Source: Pseudomonas multiresinivorans (GTDB taxonomy: Bacteria > Pseudomonadota > Gammaproteobacteria > Pseudomonadales > Pseudomonadaceae). From it: DNA of 64,000 bases. How positions within the stretch are numbered: position 1 is the stretch's first letter; each line of letters begins with the position of its first letter. Positions 16,646 through 24,949 of the stretch are shown here, in pieces. Below the pieces are notes generated by a model. It worked only from the letters and a program-made list of their open reading frames with translations. It ran no database searches and was not told the DNA's origin. The stretch is from contig NZ_CP048833.1 of NCBI RefSeq assembly GCF_012971725.1, forward strand, positions 5,890,001 through 5,954,000. The letters run 5' to 3'. The position numbers were made by a program, and so were the translations under genes.

Positions 16646-18460
16646 ATGATCGCTCGCCTGCGTCCGCTATCTGCTCTGTTCCTGGCCGGCATGCTCGCCG
16701 CCTGTGCATCCTCCCCGTCGTCCAATCTCGGCGAACTGCCGCGCACCCCGGACGCCAGCATCGAACAGCTGCTGCAGCAGGCCTCCACCGCCAAGCCGGA
16801 TGAAGCCGCAGTCCTGCGCCTTTCCGCCGCCGATCTGGCCTACAAGCAGAAAGATCTCGGCCGCTCCACGCAGATCCTCGACCAGATTCCGCTGGAGAGC
16901 CTGAAGCCCGCCCAGCAGGTCTTCGCCAGCACCCTGCGCGCCCAGCTCGAACTGGCCCGCAACAAGACCAAGGCCGCCTTGAAGGCCTTCGACCACCCCA
17001 GCTTCCAGCGTCTGGGCGAAATGCCCGTGGACCTGCAGGCGCGCGCCGGCATGGTCAAGTCCCTCGCCCTGGCCGCCGACGGTCAGGCCCTGAGCGCCGC
17101 CCGCGAACGCGTCTTCATCGACCCGCTGCTCAATGCAGAGGCGAGCAAGGCCAACCACGAGGAAATCTGGAAACTGGTTTCCAGCCTCCCCCTCGAGCAG
17201 ATGCAGGCCAGCAGCAACGAAGGCGACCTGAACGGCTGGCTGGAACTGGCGCGCATCACCAAATCCTCGTCGACCCTGAAAGAACAGCAGTCGAACATCG
17301 ACAACTGGGTCGCGCAGAACCCCGACCACCCGGCCGCCAAGCAATTGCCCGACGCGCTGACCAAGCTGAAATCCCTGGCTGCCCAGCCGCTGAACAAGAT
17401 CGGCCTGCTGCTGCCCCAGCAAGGCCAGCTGGCCTCCGTCGCCCGCGCCCTGCAGGACGGCTTCCTCGCCGCCCACTACCAGGCCCAGCACAACGGCGGC
17501 CAGCAGCCGGATATCAAGCTCTACGACAGCACCCAGGTGCGCTCTCTGGATGAGTTCTACCGCCAGGCCCAGGCCGACGGCGTGCAACTGGTCGTTGGCC
17601 CGCTGGAGAAGAACCTGGTCAAGCAGATGAGCAGCCAACCGCAACTGCCCATCACTACCCTGGCCCTGAACTACGCCGACGGAAATCAGGAAGGCCCTGC
17701 CCAGCTGTTCCAGTTCGGCCTGTCTGCCGAGGACGAGGCCCGCGAAGTCGCCAACCGCGCCTGGAACGACGGCATGCGCCGCGCCGTGGCCCTGGTGCCG
17801 CGCGGCGAATGGGGCGACCGTGTACTCGCCTCGTTCAGCCGCAACTGGCAGGCTGCCGGCGGCACCCTGATCGCCGCCGAACACGTCGACCAGCCCGTCG
17901 AGCTGGCGCGTCAGATCGCCGACCTGCTGCAACTGCGTCAGAGCGAAGGCCGCGCCAAGCGCCTGCAGGGCGTGCTCGACAGTAACGTCGACACCCAGCC
18001 GTCGCGCCGCCAGGACATCGATTTCATCTTCCTCGCCGCCACCCCGCAGCAGGCCCGCCAGATCAAGCCGACCCTGGCCTTCCAGTACGCCGGCGACCTG
18101 CCGGTCTACGCCACTTCCAACCTGTACACCGGCGTGAACAACCCGGCGCAGGACCAGGACCTGAACGGCATTCGCTTCTGCGAAACCCCTTGGCTGCTGA
18201 ACCCCAACAACGCCCTGCGCCAGCAGGTCGCCGCGCAGTGGCCGGCCGCCAATGGCAGCCTCGGCCGTCTGTACGCCATGGGCGCCGACGCCTACCAGTT
18301 GGCCCCGCGCCTGCCGGAGCTCAAGGCGGTGCCGAGCATGCAGGTGGATGGCCTGACCGGCACCCTGAGCGTCAGCGCCGGCCAACGCGTGGAGCGCCGC
18401 CTGCCTTGGGCGGAATTCAAGAATGGCCAGGTGCAGCCGCTGGAGAACAGCGGTATTTGA
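16646..18460 (+). CDS. lpoA: Outer-membrane lipoprotein LpoA (LppC family), PBP1A activator
   Basis: Lipoprotein that in enterobacteria spans the periplasm from the outer membrane to stimulate PBP1A. 604 residues. Signal peptide MIARLRPLSALFLAGMLAAC with a lipobox LAAC (Cys20). The N-terminal half is helical and TPR-like; the C-terminal half, from about PLNKIGLLLPQQGQ, is a periplasmic-binding-protein fold. The start at 16646 is preferred over the ATG at 16625 because it begins a clean lipoprotein signal. First gene of lpoA-yraN-gmhA-dolP; its role in this organism is inferred from the family. Confidence 0.9.
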   Translation: MIARLRPLSALFLAGMLAACASSPSSNLGELPRTPDASIEQLLQQASTAKPDEAAVLRLSAADLAYKQKDLGRSTQILDQIPLESLKPAQQVFASTLRAQLELARNKTKAALKAFDHPSFQRLGEMPVDLQARAGMVKSLALAADGQALSAARERVFIDPLLNAEASKANHEEIWKLVSSLPLEQMQASSNEGDLNGWLELARITKSSSTLKEQQSNIDNWVAQNPDHPAAKQLPDALTKLKSLAAQPLNKIGLLLPQQGQLASVARALQDGFLAAHYQAQHNGGQQPDIKLYDSTQVRSLDEFYRQAQADGVQLVVGPLEKNLVKQMSSQPQLPITTLALNYADGNQEGPAQLFQFGLSAEDEAREVANRAWNDGMRRAVALVPRGEWGDRVLASFSRNWQAAGGTLIAAEHVDQPVELARQIADLLQLRQSEGRAKRLQGVLDSNVDTQPSRRQDIDFIFLAATPQQARQIKPTLAFQYAGDLPVYATSNLYTGVNNPAQDQDLNGIRFCETPWLLNPNNALRQQVAAQWPAANGSLGRLYAMGADAYQLAPRLPELKAVPSMQVDGLTGTLSVSAGQRVERRLPWAEFKNGQVQPLENSGI

Positions 18461-18834
18461 TCGGCAACAGTCCTACCCAGAAGGCCGGGCAGCGGGCCGA
18501 AGCCGCCGCCCTGGCCCACCTGGAACAGCATGGATTGCGCCTCCTGGCGCAGAACTGGACGTGCCGCCGAGGTGAGCTCGATCTGGTCATGCTGGACGGC
18601 GATACAGTAGTATTCGTCGAAGTTCGCTCCCGCCGGCATTCTGCCTGGGGAGGAGCGCTGGAGAGCGTGGACATGCGCAAGCGTCAACGCCTGGCCATTT
18701 CCGCTGAACTCTTCCTGCAACAGAACGCCCGCTGGAGCAGCCACCCCTGCCGGTTCGACATCGTCGCCATCGACAGTCGCACCCCAGGCTCCGCAGGGCA
18801 CTTGAACTGGATTCCCAACGCTTTTGACACCTGA
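18457..18834 (+). CDS. yraN: UPF0102 / YraN-family putative nuclease (TTG start)
   Basis: 125 residues of the YraN family (restriction-endonuclease-like fold; function not established). The GELDLVMLDGDTVVFVEVRSRR stretch carries the ELD...VEV(K/R) nuclease-like core. No ATG fits; the only plausible start is TTG at 18457, which overlaps the lpoA stop as TTGA, with GGAG about 11 bases upstream. Coupling to lpoA translation would explain the weak start. The following gene begins 28 bases later. Confidence 0.85.
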   Translation: MIGNSPTQKAGQRAEAAALAHLEQHGLRLLAQNWTCRRGELDLVMLDGDTVVFVEVRSRRHSAWGGALESVDMRKRQRLAISAELFLQQNARWSSHPCRFDIVAIDSRTPGSAGHLNWIPNAFDT

Positions 18835-18862
18835 TCAGACGCCCGACGAAAGGTCACACCTG

Positions 18863-19456
18863 ATGGACATGCAATCCCGTATCCGCCAGCTCTTCCATGC
18901 CAGCATCGAGACCAAGCAACAGGCTACCGAGGTGCTCATCCCGCATATCGAGCAGGCCAGCATGGTCATGGTCAATGCCCTGCTGAACGAGGGCAAGATC
19001 CTCTCCTGCGGCAACGGCGGCTCCGCCGGCGACGCGCAGCACTTCTCCTCCGAACTGCTGAACCGCTTCGAGCGCGAGCGCCCGAGCCTGCCAGCGGTCG
19101 CCCTGACCACCGACAGCTCGACCATCACCTCGATCGCAAACGACTACAGCTACAACGAGGTCTTCTCCAAGCAGATCCGTGCACTGGGCCAACCGGGCGA
19201 CGTGCTGCTGGCGATTTCCACCAGCGGCAACTCGGCGAACGTCATTCAGGCGATCCAGGCCGCACATGATCGCGAAATGGTTGTCGTAGCTCTGACCGGC
19301 CGCGACGGCGGCAACATGGCATCTTTGCTGCTGCCCGAAGACGTGGAGATCCGCGTTCCGGCCAAGGTCACCGCACGCATCCAGGAAGTCCACCTGCTGG
19401 TCATCCACTGCCTCTGCGACCTTATCGACCGTCAACTGTTCGGGAGTGAAGAATGA
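18863..19456 (+). CDS. gmhA: SIS-domain phosphoheptose isomerase / DiaA-like protein
   Basis: 197-residue sugar-isomerase (SIS) protein. GmhA converts sedoheptulose-7-phosphate to glycero-manno-heptose-7-phosphate for the LPS core. The closely related DiaA binds DnaA and usually sits beside yraN and dolP, as here, so either role is possible; pseudomonads normally annotate it gmhA. SCGNGGSAGDAQHFSSELLNRF and ISTSGNSANVIQAI are substrate-binding blocks. Start MDMQSRIRQLF at 18863 follows an AAGGT ribosome-binding site; the ATG at 18824 lies inside yraN. Confidence 0.9.
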   Translation: MDMQSRIRQLFHASIETKQQATEVLIPHIEQASMVMVNALLNEGKILSCGNGGSAGDAQHFSSELLNRFERERPSLPAVALTTDSSTITSIANDYSYNEVFSKQIRALGQPGDVLLAISTSGNSANVIQAIQAAHDREMVVVALTGRDGGNMASLLLPEDVEIRVPAKVTARIQEVHLLVIHCLCDLIDRQLFGSEE

Positions 19457-20031
19457 CCCGTACCCCTCTGATCGCAGCCGCACTGGCCGTGACCATGGCA
19501 TTGGGTGGCTGCAGCAGCTTCGTCAGCGCCACCCGCGACAAGCCGATCGACGATGACAAGGGGACCCGCACCCTTGGCAGCAAGATCGACGACTCGCTGA
19601 TCGAAACCAAGGTGGCGGTGAACGTCGCCAAGGCCGACCCGGACCTCGACCGCAATTCCCACGTCGTGGTGATCAGCTATAACGGCGTAGTGCTGCTGGC
19701 CGGCCAGACTCCGCGCGCCGACCTGAAGAACAAGGCCGAGCAGGCCGCCAAGGAAGTGCAGAAGGTCAAGACCGTGCACAACGAGCTGCAGATCCTGCAG
19801 CCCTCTTCCCTGGCCGCCCGCAGCAACGACACCTGGCTGACCACCAAGATCAAGAGCCAGATGCTCGCTGACGCGAACGTGCCATCCACCCGCATCAAGG
19901 TGCTGACCGAGAACGGCATCGTCTACATGCTGGGCCTGGTGACCCGCAAGGAAGGCGACCTGGCGACCCAGGTGGTCCAGGGCGTGGACGGCGTGCAGAA
20001 GATCGTCCGCCTGTTCGAGTACATCGACTGA
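19453..20031 (+). CDS. dolP: BON-domain outer-membrane lipoprotein DolP
   Basis: Division-and-outer-membrane-stress lipoprotein (formerly YraP) contributing to envelope integrity. 192 residues: signal MTRTPLIAAALAVTMALGGC with lipobox LGGC (Cys20), then two BON domains (about 47-110, SKIDDSLIETKVAVNVAK; and about 125-190, TWLTTKIKSQMLAD). Starts inside the end of gmhA (4-base ATGA overlap). A terminator follows at 20055-20083, ending the lpoA-dolP unit. Confidence 0.92.
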   Translation: MTRTPLIAAALAVTMALGGCSSFVSATRDKPIDDDKGTRTLGSKIDDSLIETKVAVNVAKADPDLDRNSHVVVISYNGVVLLAGQTPRADLKNKAEQAAKEVQKVKTVHNELQILQPSSLAARSNDTWLTTKIKSQMLADANVPSTRIKVLTENGIVYMLGLVTRKEGDLATQVVQGVDGVQKIVRLFEYID

Positions 20032-20054
20032 CCGCGCCATTTATTGCAGGCATG

Positions 20055-20083
20055 AAAAAGGCGACCCTCGGGTCGCCTTTTTT
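20055..20083. terminator. Bidirectional terminator between dolP and sspB
   Basis: Hairpin AAAAAGGCGACC - loop - GGTCGCCTTTTTT with T-runs on both strands, between the convergent dolP (plus) and sspB (minus) genes. Confidence 0.9.
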
Positions 20084-20084
20084 A

Positions 20085-20492
20085 TTACTTCACCACCTTG
20101 AGACTCGGGCGGCCACTGGGGCGCGGCGGCTCGTCGGAAGGGCCGTCATCCGGCAGATCCTCGTCATCGGTGGGCACCGGCGGCTCCAGGTCGAACACCA
20201 TGCCCTGGCCATTCTCCCGCGCATAGATGGCCATTACAGCCTGAGACGGGATGTACAGGCCCTGGGCAACACCACCGAAGCGACCCTCGAAGCTGACCGC
20301 CTCGTTGTCCATCTGCAGGTGGCGCACCGCGGTCGGGGAGACGTTGAGCACGATCTGCCCGTCGCTGGCATAACCCGGCGGCACCCGCACGCCGGGATAC
20401 TCGGAATTCACCAGGATATGCGGCGTGCAGCCGTTATCGACGATCCACTCATAGAGGGCTCGCACGAGGTAGGGACGACTGGAGTTCATCAT
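20085..20492 (-). CDS. sspB: ClpXP adaptor / stringent starvation protein B
   Basis: Adaptor delivering ssrA-tagged peptides to ClpXP. 135 residues: an N-terminal SspB fold (RPYLVRALYEWIVDNGCTPHI, GQIVLNVSPTAV, FGGVAQGLYIPSQAVMAIYA), a flexible acidic/proline linker (about 100-128) and a short C-terminal ClpX-binding tail ending RPSLKVVK. Two tandem ATGs make the first residue ambiguous. It follows sspA by 8 bases in the usual sspA-sspB pair. Confidence 0.95.
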   Translation of the reverse strand: MMNSSRPYLVRALYEWIVDNGCTPHILVNSEYPGVRVPPGYASDGQIVLNVSPTAVRHLQMDNEAVSFEGRFGGVAQGLYIPSQAVMAIYARENGQGMVFDLEPPVPTDDEDLPDDGPSDEPPRPSGRPSLKVVK

Positions 20493-20500
20493 CGGGCTCC

Positions 20501-21118
20501 TTAGCGCATATCACGTTCGATAGAGGACAGGCTGGCACGGAAAGTTTCCCGTGCAAACTGTCGCTCCATGTAATCCAGCAGGGGCTTTGCCGGCCGCGGC
20601 AGCTCGATGCCCAGGATCGGCAGCCGCCAGAGGATCGGCAGCAGGCAGCAATCCACCAGGCTCAGCTCGTTACTGAGGAAGAACTGCTTATCGGCGAACA
20701 ACGCCGACACACCCGTCAGGCTCTCACGCAACTCCTTGCGCGCCAAGGCTCGCTCGGCATCCTTGCGGCGGGTATCGAGAATACGGTCAACCAGGCTGCA
20801 CCAGTCGCGCTGGATGCGATGCATCAGCAAGCGGCTGTTCGCGCGGGCGACCGGATAGACCGGAAGCAGCGGCGGGTGCGGATAACGCTCATCGAGGTAC
20901 TCCATGACCACCGTCGACTCGTAGAGCGCGAGATCGCGATCCACCAGGGTCGGCAAGCTGCCATAGGGGTTCACTTCAGCGAGTTTGGCCGGGATGTTGC
21001 CGGCAGGTACGTCGATGATGTCGGCAACGACGCTCTTCTCGGCCAGGACCAGCCGCACGCGATGGCTGTAGTGGCAGGCAGGGTCGGAGAAGCAGGTGAG
21101 CTTGTTGATAGCGGCCAT
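20501..21118 (-). CDS. sspA: Stringent starvation protein A
   Basis: Glutathione-S-transferase-fold protein that binds RNA polymerase; in pseudomonads it affects stress response and virulence gene expression. 205 residues: thioredoxin-like N domain (KLTCFSDPACHYSHRVRLVL, NPYGSLPTLVDRDLALYES) and an all-helical C domain. SspA proteins lack GST activity. Upstream gene of sspB; the petC end and a terminator lie upstream. Confidence 0.94.
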   Translation of the reverse strand: MAAINKLTCFSDPACHYSHRVRLVLAEKSVVADIIDVPAGNIPAKLAEVNPYGSLPTLVDRDLALYESTVVMEYLDERYPHPPLLPVYPVARANSRLLMHRIQRDWCSLVDRILDTRRKDAERALARKELRESLTGVSALFADKQFFLSNELSLVDCCLLPILWRLPILGIELPRPAKPLLDYMERQFARETFRASLSSIERDMR

Positions 21119-21154
21119 GCCGCGCGCCTCCTCGCAGGACTTTCTTGTGGGAGG

Positions 21155-21186
21155 TAGAAAAACGCACGCGCGCCCCGTAGGGCGCG
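21155..21186 (-). terminator. Terminator of the petABC operon
   Basis: 9-bp GC-rich stem (CGCGCGCCC/GGGCGCGCG, 21165-21173 and 21178-21186) with a CGTA loop. On the minus strand it is followed by a T-run (GCGTTTTTC). It lies between petC and sspA. Confidence 0.8.
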
Positions 21187-21211
21187 CGCTTGTTACTACG
21201 ACGGGTGGTGC

Positions 21212-21994
21212 TTAGTGCACGTCCTTCCAGTATTCGCGCTTGAGCAGGTAGGCGAACACGAAGAAGAAGGCCAGGAACAGCAGGACGTAGGTGCCGATGC
21301 GGTGGGAGTCCAGCTTGTTCGGGTCAGCCGAATAAGCCAGGAAGGTCACCAGGTTCTTCACCTTCTCGTCGAACTGAGCTTCGGTCAGCTGGCCGGACTT
21401 CGGCACGATGGTCAGCTGGTCGCAGGCCTCGTGGGTCAGCGGGGTACCGGTCAGAGGATCGTACTGTTTCTTGCCATCCTCGACGACCTGAACCTGCTTG
21501 CAACCGATGACCTGGCGGCCCTGCAGGCTCACCAGCACGTTCGGCATGCCGACGTTCGGGAAGACCTTGTTGTTCACGCCCCACGGACGCTTGGGATCTT
21601 CGTAGAACGAACGCAGGTAGGTGTACAGCCAGTCGGCGCCACGAACGCGGGCTACCAGGGTCAGGTCCGGCGGAGCAGCACCGAACCATACCTTGGCGTC
21701 AGCCGGCTTCATGCCGATGTCCATGTGGTCGCCGATCTTCGCGCCGGTGAACACCAGATGGCTCAGCATCAGCTCTTCCGGAATACCCAGATCACGGCCG
21801 ACACGCTCATAACGCTGGAACTTGGCGCTGTGGCAGCCCATGCAGTAGTTGGCGAAGGTACGTGCGCCATCCTGCATGGCAGCCTTGTCGGTCAGGTCGA
21901 TATCGACCTTGTCGAGGGCCGGGCCATGGCCTTCGGCAGCGAAGCCGAAGACGGGCAGCAGAGCCAGAACAAATGCAGCGAATTGCTTTTTCAT
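21212..21994 (-). CDS. petC: Cytochrome c1 subunit of the bc1 complex
   Basis: Periplasm-facing c-type cytochrome of complex III, passing electrons from the Rieske protein to soluble cytochrome c. 260 residues from MKKQFAAFVLALLPVFGFAA (cleavable signal). Heme-binding CMGCH in FANYCMGCHSAKF, distal Met ligand region DIGMKPADAKVWFG, C-terminal membrane anchor GTYVLLFLAFFFVFAYLLK. One-base TGATG overlap with petB. The upstream open extension is in petB and not used. Confidence 0.96.
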   Translation of the reverse strand: MKKQFAAFVLALLPVFGFAAEGHGPALDKVDIDLTDKAAMQDGARTFANYCMGCHSAKFQRYERVGRDLGIPEELMLSHLVFTGAKIGDHMDIGMKPADAKVWFGAAPPDLTLVARVRGADWLYTYLRSFYEDPKRPWGVNNKVFPNVGMPNVLVSLQGRQVIGCKQVQVVEDGKKQYDPLTGTPLTHEACDQLTIVPKSGQLTEAQFDEKVKNLVTFLAYSADPNKLDSHRIGTYVLLFLAFFFVFAYLLKREYWKDVH

Positions 21995-23205
21995 CAGCCA
22001 GTCACCCTTTCCGGAACCGGTTTGGTTTTCTCCATCCGGGTGTAGAACGGCATCAGGATGAAGAAGGCGAAATACAGAATGGTGCACAGGCGCGACAGCG
22101 TGGTGCCCAGCGGCGACGGCGCTTGCGAGCCGTAGTAGCCGAGGATCACGAAGGAAACCGCGAAGATCACCAGCCAGATCTTGCTCAGCCAGCCCTTGTA
22201 GCGGATCGAGCGAACCGGGCTACGGTCCAGCCACGGCAGCACGAACAGCACGGCGATGGCGGCGCCCATGGCGATGACACCCATCAGCTTGTCCGGAACG
22301 GCGCGCAGGATGGCGTAGAACGGAGTGAAGTACCACACCGGAGCGATGTGCTCGGGGGTCTTGAACTGGTTCGCCATCTCGAAGTTGGGCTTCTCGAGGA
22401 AGAAACCGCCCATTTCCGGGAAGAAGAAGATCACGGTGCAGAAGACGAACAGGAAGACCACGACACCGACGATGTCTTTCACGGTGTAGTACGGGTGGAA
22501 CGGAATGCCGTCCAGCGGAATGCCGTTCTCGTCCTTCTTCTTCTTGATATCCACGCCGTCGGGGTTGTTCGAGCCGACTTCGTGCAGCGCCAGGATGTGC
22601 AGCACGACCAGGCCGAGCAGGACGATCGGCAGGGCGATCACGTGCAGGGCGAAGAAGCGGTTCAGGGTGATGCCGGAGATCAGGAAGTCACCACGGATCC
22701 ACTGGGCCAGGTCTTCGCCGACCACCGGAATGGCACCGAACAGCGAGATGATCACCTGGGCACCCCAGTAGGACATCTGGCCCCAGGGCAGCAGGTAGCC
22801 CATGAAGGCCTCGGCCATCAGGGCGAGGTAGATCAGCATGCCGAAGATCCACACCAGCTCGCGCGGCTTCTGGTAGGAGCCGTACAGCAGGCCGCGGAAC
22901 ATGTGCAGGTAAACGACCACGAAGAACGCCGATGCACCGGTGGAGTGCATGTAGCGGATAATCCAGCCGTAATCCACATCTCGCATGATGTACTCGACGG
23001 AAGCGAACGCTTCTTCCGCCGACGGGGTGAAGCTCATGGTCAGCCAGATACCGGTGAGAATCTGGTTAACCAGGACCAGCAATGCGAGGGAGCCGAAGAA
23101 GTACCAGAAGTTGAAGTTCTTCGGGGCGTAGTACTTGCTCAGATGGTCTTCCCACATCTTGGTCGCGGGGAAGCGGGCATCGACCCAAGCCATGAACTTG
23201 TTCAT
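21994..23205 (-). CDS. petB: Cytochrome b subunit of the bc1 complex
   Basis: Core membrane subunit of complex III carrying hemes bL and bH and both quinone sites. 403 residues with about eight to nine hydrophobic helices. Family landmarks: GWIIRYMHSTGASAFFVVVYLHMFRG (heme His), GYLLPWGQMSYWGAQVI and FFALHVIALPIVLLGLVVLHILAL. The Qo motif reads PVWY at residues 289-292 rather than mitochondrial PEWY. Overlaps the end of petA by one base. Full-length split-free cytochrome b, as in proteobacterial fbc operons. Confidence 0.97.
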   Translation of the reverse strand: MNKFMAWVDARFPATKMWEDHLSKYYAPKNFNFWYFFGSLALLVLVNQILTGIWLTMSFTPSAEEAFASVEYIMRDVDYGWIIRYMHSTGASAFFVVVYLHMFRGLLYGSYQKPRELVWIFGMLIYLALMAEAFMGYLLPWGQMSYWGAQVIISLFGAIPVVGEDLAQWIRGDFLISGITLNRFFALHVIALPIVLLGLVVLHILALHEVGSNNPDGVDIKKKKDENGIPLDGIPFHPYYTVKDIVGVVVFLFVFCTVIFFFPEMGGFFLEKPNFEMANQFKTPEHIAPVWYFTPFYAILRAVPDKLMGVIAMGAAIAVLFVLPWLDRSPVRSIRYKGWLSKIWLVIFAVSFVILGYYGSQAPSPLGTTLSRLCTILYFAFFILMPFYTRMEKTKPVPERVTG

Positions 23206-23795
23206 CAGGCTTTCTCCTGGTCCACACCGATGGTCAATTCATCACCATCAAGCGAATAAGGCGGAATCGGCAGGTTCAGGGGCGCGGGTTGTCCCTTGTA
23301 AACGCGGCCGGCGAGATCGTAATGGGAGCCGTGGCACGGGCAGAAATAACCACCCTTCCAGTCCGGGCCCAGGTCCGCGGGAGCGACTTCCGGGCGGAAG
23401 GTCGGCGAGCAGCCCAGGTGGGTGCAGATACCGACGATCACAGCCAGTTCAGGCTTGATCGAGCGCACCTTGGGATCGACGTAGGCAGGCTGGTCCGATG
23501 CCTTCGATTCAGGGTCGGCCAGTTGCGCATCGAGGGTCGGCAGCGCGTCCAGCATTTCCTTGGTGCGATGCACCAGGAAGACCGGCTTGCCGCGCCACTC
23601 AGCGATCACCTGCTGACCTGGCTCGATCTTGGCCACGTTGTACTTCACCGGCGCACCAGCGGCCTTCGCCTTGGCACTAGGGAACCATGACCCCACGAAC
23701 GGGACCGCAGCTCCGACCGCTCCTGCCGCACCAACCACCGAAGTGGCCGCGACAAGGAAGCGACGCCGGCCTGCATTCACGCCGTCATTACTCAT
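23205..23795 (-). CDS. petA: Rieske iron-sulfur subunit of the bc1 complex
   Basis: 2Fe-2S protein carrying electrons from quinol to cytochrome c1. 196 residues. A twin-arginine-type N terminus (GRRRFLVAATSVVGAAG) doubles as the membrane anchor. Cluster-binding boxes CTHLGC and CPCHGSH are both intact. First gene of petABC; the promoter at 23876-23904 gives a leader of about 75 bases containing a hairpin at 23818-23838. The start is preceded by GGGAGA. Confidence 0.97.
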   Translation of the reverse strand: MSNDGVNAGRRRFLVAATSVVGAAGAVGAAVPFVGSWFPSAKAKAAGAPVKYNVAKIEPGQQVIAEWRGKPVFLVHRTKEMLDALPTLDAQLADPESKASDQPAYVDPKVRSIKPELAVIVGICTHLGCSPTFRPEVAPADLGPDWKGGYFCPCHGSHYDLAGRVYKGQPAPLNLPIPPYSLDGDELTIGVDQEKA

Positions 23796-23875
23796 TCAGT
23801 CGTCTCCCATCAGCTTCAAGCCTGTTCAAATCAGGCTTTTAAGTAAAAATTCGAGCCGCGCAAAAAATTCGCCAA

Positions 23876-23904
23876 ATGGTAAAGAAAAGCCCTTGTGATG
23901 ACAA
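23876..23904 (-). promoter_or_regulatory. Sigma70-type promoter of petABC
   Basis: Minus-strand -35 TTGTCA (23904-23899), 17-base spacer, -10 TACCAT (23881-23876), about 80 bases upstream of the petA start. Predicted from sequence only. Confidence 0.6.
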
Positions 23905-23994
23905 GGTAATAGCCTGTTACGCAACCCCCGAAACCCTTGCACGGCGCGGCTTGCGCGGATGCGACACCTTGCCGCACGAGCTTATTGAAGACAT

Positions 23995-24032
23995 AAAAAA
24001 ACGCCCAGTCCAAAGGATCTGGGCGTTTTTTT
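23995..24032 (-). terminator. Terminator of rplM-rpsI
   Basis: Stem AAAAACGCCCAG / CTGGGCGTTTTT with a 10-base loop and long T-runs, 13 bases after the rpsI stop codon. Confidence 0.93.
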
Positions 24033-24044
24033 CGAAGCGTCGTA

Positions 24045-24437
24045 TTAACGCTTGGAGTACTGCGGACGCTTACGCGCTTTACGCAGACCGACTTTCTTAC
24101 GTTCAACTTCGCGAGCGTCGCGAGTGACGTAGCCGGCTTTACGCAGCGAGCTGCGCAGGGTCTCGTCGTACTCGATCAGAGCGCGGGTGATACCGTGACG
24201 GATCGCACCAGCTTGACCGCTTACGCCACCGCCAACGACGGTCACGTAGATATCGAACTTCTCGGTGTTCTCGGTCAGCTCGAGCGGCTGACGGACAACC
24301 ATGCGAGCGGTCTCACGACCGAAGAACTGCTCGATGGAGCGGTTGTTGATGGAAATCTTGCCAGTGCCCGGACGCAGGAAGACGCGAGCGGTAGCGGTCT
24401 TACGACGGCCAGTGCCGTAATTTTGAGTCGCCGACAT
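24045..24437 (-). CDS. rpsI: 30S ribosomal protein S9
   Basis: Small-subunit protein whose basic C-terminal tail reaches the P-site tRNA. 130 residues. N terminus MSATQNYGTGRRKTATARVF, central GGGVSGQAGAIRHGITRAL, and the expected C terminus KVGLRKARKRPQYSKR. Second gene of the rplM-rpsI pair (14-base gap), followed by a strong terminator. Confidence 0.98.
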   Translation of the reverse strand: MSATQNYGTGRRKTATARVFLRPGTGKISINNRSIEQFFGRETARMVVRQPLELTENTEKFDIYVTVVGGGVSGQAGAIRHGITRALIEYDETLRSSLRKAGYVTRDAREVERKKVGLRKARKRPQYSKR

Positions 24438-24451
24438 AATGAGCTATCCCG

Positions 24452-24880
24452 TTAAATCTTCAGTTCTTGAGGCTGCTGAGCGGTGTGCGGGTGGTTGGCA
24501 CCCTTGTACACTTTCAGCTTGCGGTACATGTCGCGGCCCAGCGGGTTCTTCGGCAGCATGCCTTTGACGGCAGTCTCGATGACACGCTCAGGAGCCTTGG
24601 CGATCAGCTTCTCGAAGTTGATCGACTTGATACCGCCCGGGAAGCCCGAGTGATGGTAGTACATCTTGTCGGTAGCTTTGGCGCCAGTGACGCGAACCTG
24701 CTCGGCGTTGATCACGACGATGTAGTCGCCGGTGTCAACGTGCGGGGTGTATTCCGGCTTGTGCTTGCCGCGCAGGCGGGTAGCAATCTCGGTAGCCAGA
24801 CGACCCAGGGTCAGGCCAGCAGCGTCGACGACGAACCAGTCGCGCTTAACAGTTTCTGGTTTCGCGGTATAAGTTTTCAT
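24452..24880 (-). CDS. rplM: 50S ribosomal protein L13
   Basis: Early-assembly large-subunit protein. 142 residues, normal length, with DAAGLTLGRLATEIATRLRG, YHHSGFPGGIKS and the GMLPKNPLGRDMYRKLKVY block. Promoter at 24921-24949. In enterobacteria L13 autoregulates through its leader; the roughly 35-base leader here is short, and I see no leader fold I could defend. Confidence 0.98.
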   Translation of the reverse strand: MKTYTAKPETVKRDWFVVDAAGLTLGRLATEIATRLRGKHKPEYTPHVDTGDYIVVINAEQVRVTGAKATDKMYYHHSGFPGGIKSINFEKLIAKAPERVIETAVKGMLPKNPLGRDMYRKLKVYKGANHPHTAQQPQELKI

Positions 24881-24920
24881 TCGTTATAGCCTCAGGGGCC
24901 GCCTGAAAATAAGACGGCGA

Positions 24921-24949
24921 ATCTTACTGGACAGTGGTTGCCTTGACAA
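24921..24949 (-). promoter_or_regulatory. Sigma70-type promoter of rplM-rpsI
   Basis: Minus-strand -35 TTGTCA (24949-24944), 17-base spacer, -10 TAAGAT (24926-24921). The -35 lies inside a 16-base palindrome, CCTTGACA/AGTCAAGG (24941-24956). Confidence 0.7.

Noticed and set aside
23831..24106. A 91-codon minus-strand open frame between petA and rpsI
   Set aside because: It runs through the rpsI terminator and the petA promoter and resembles nothing.
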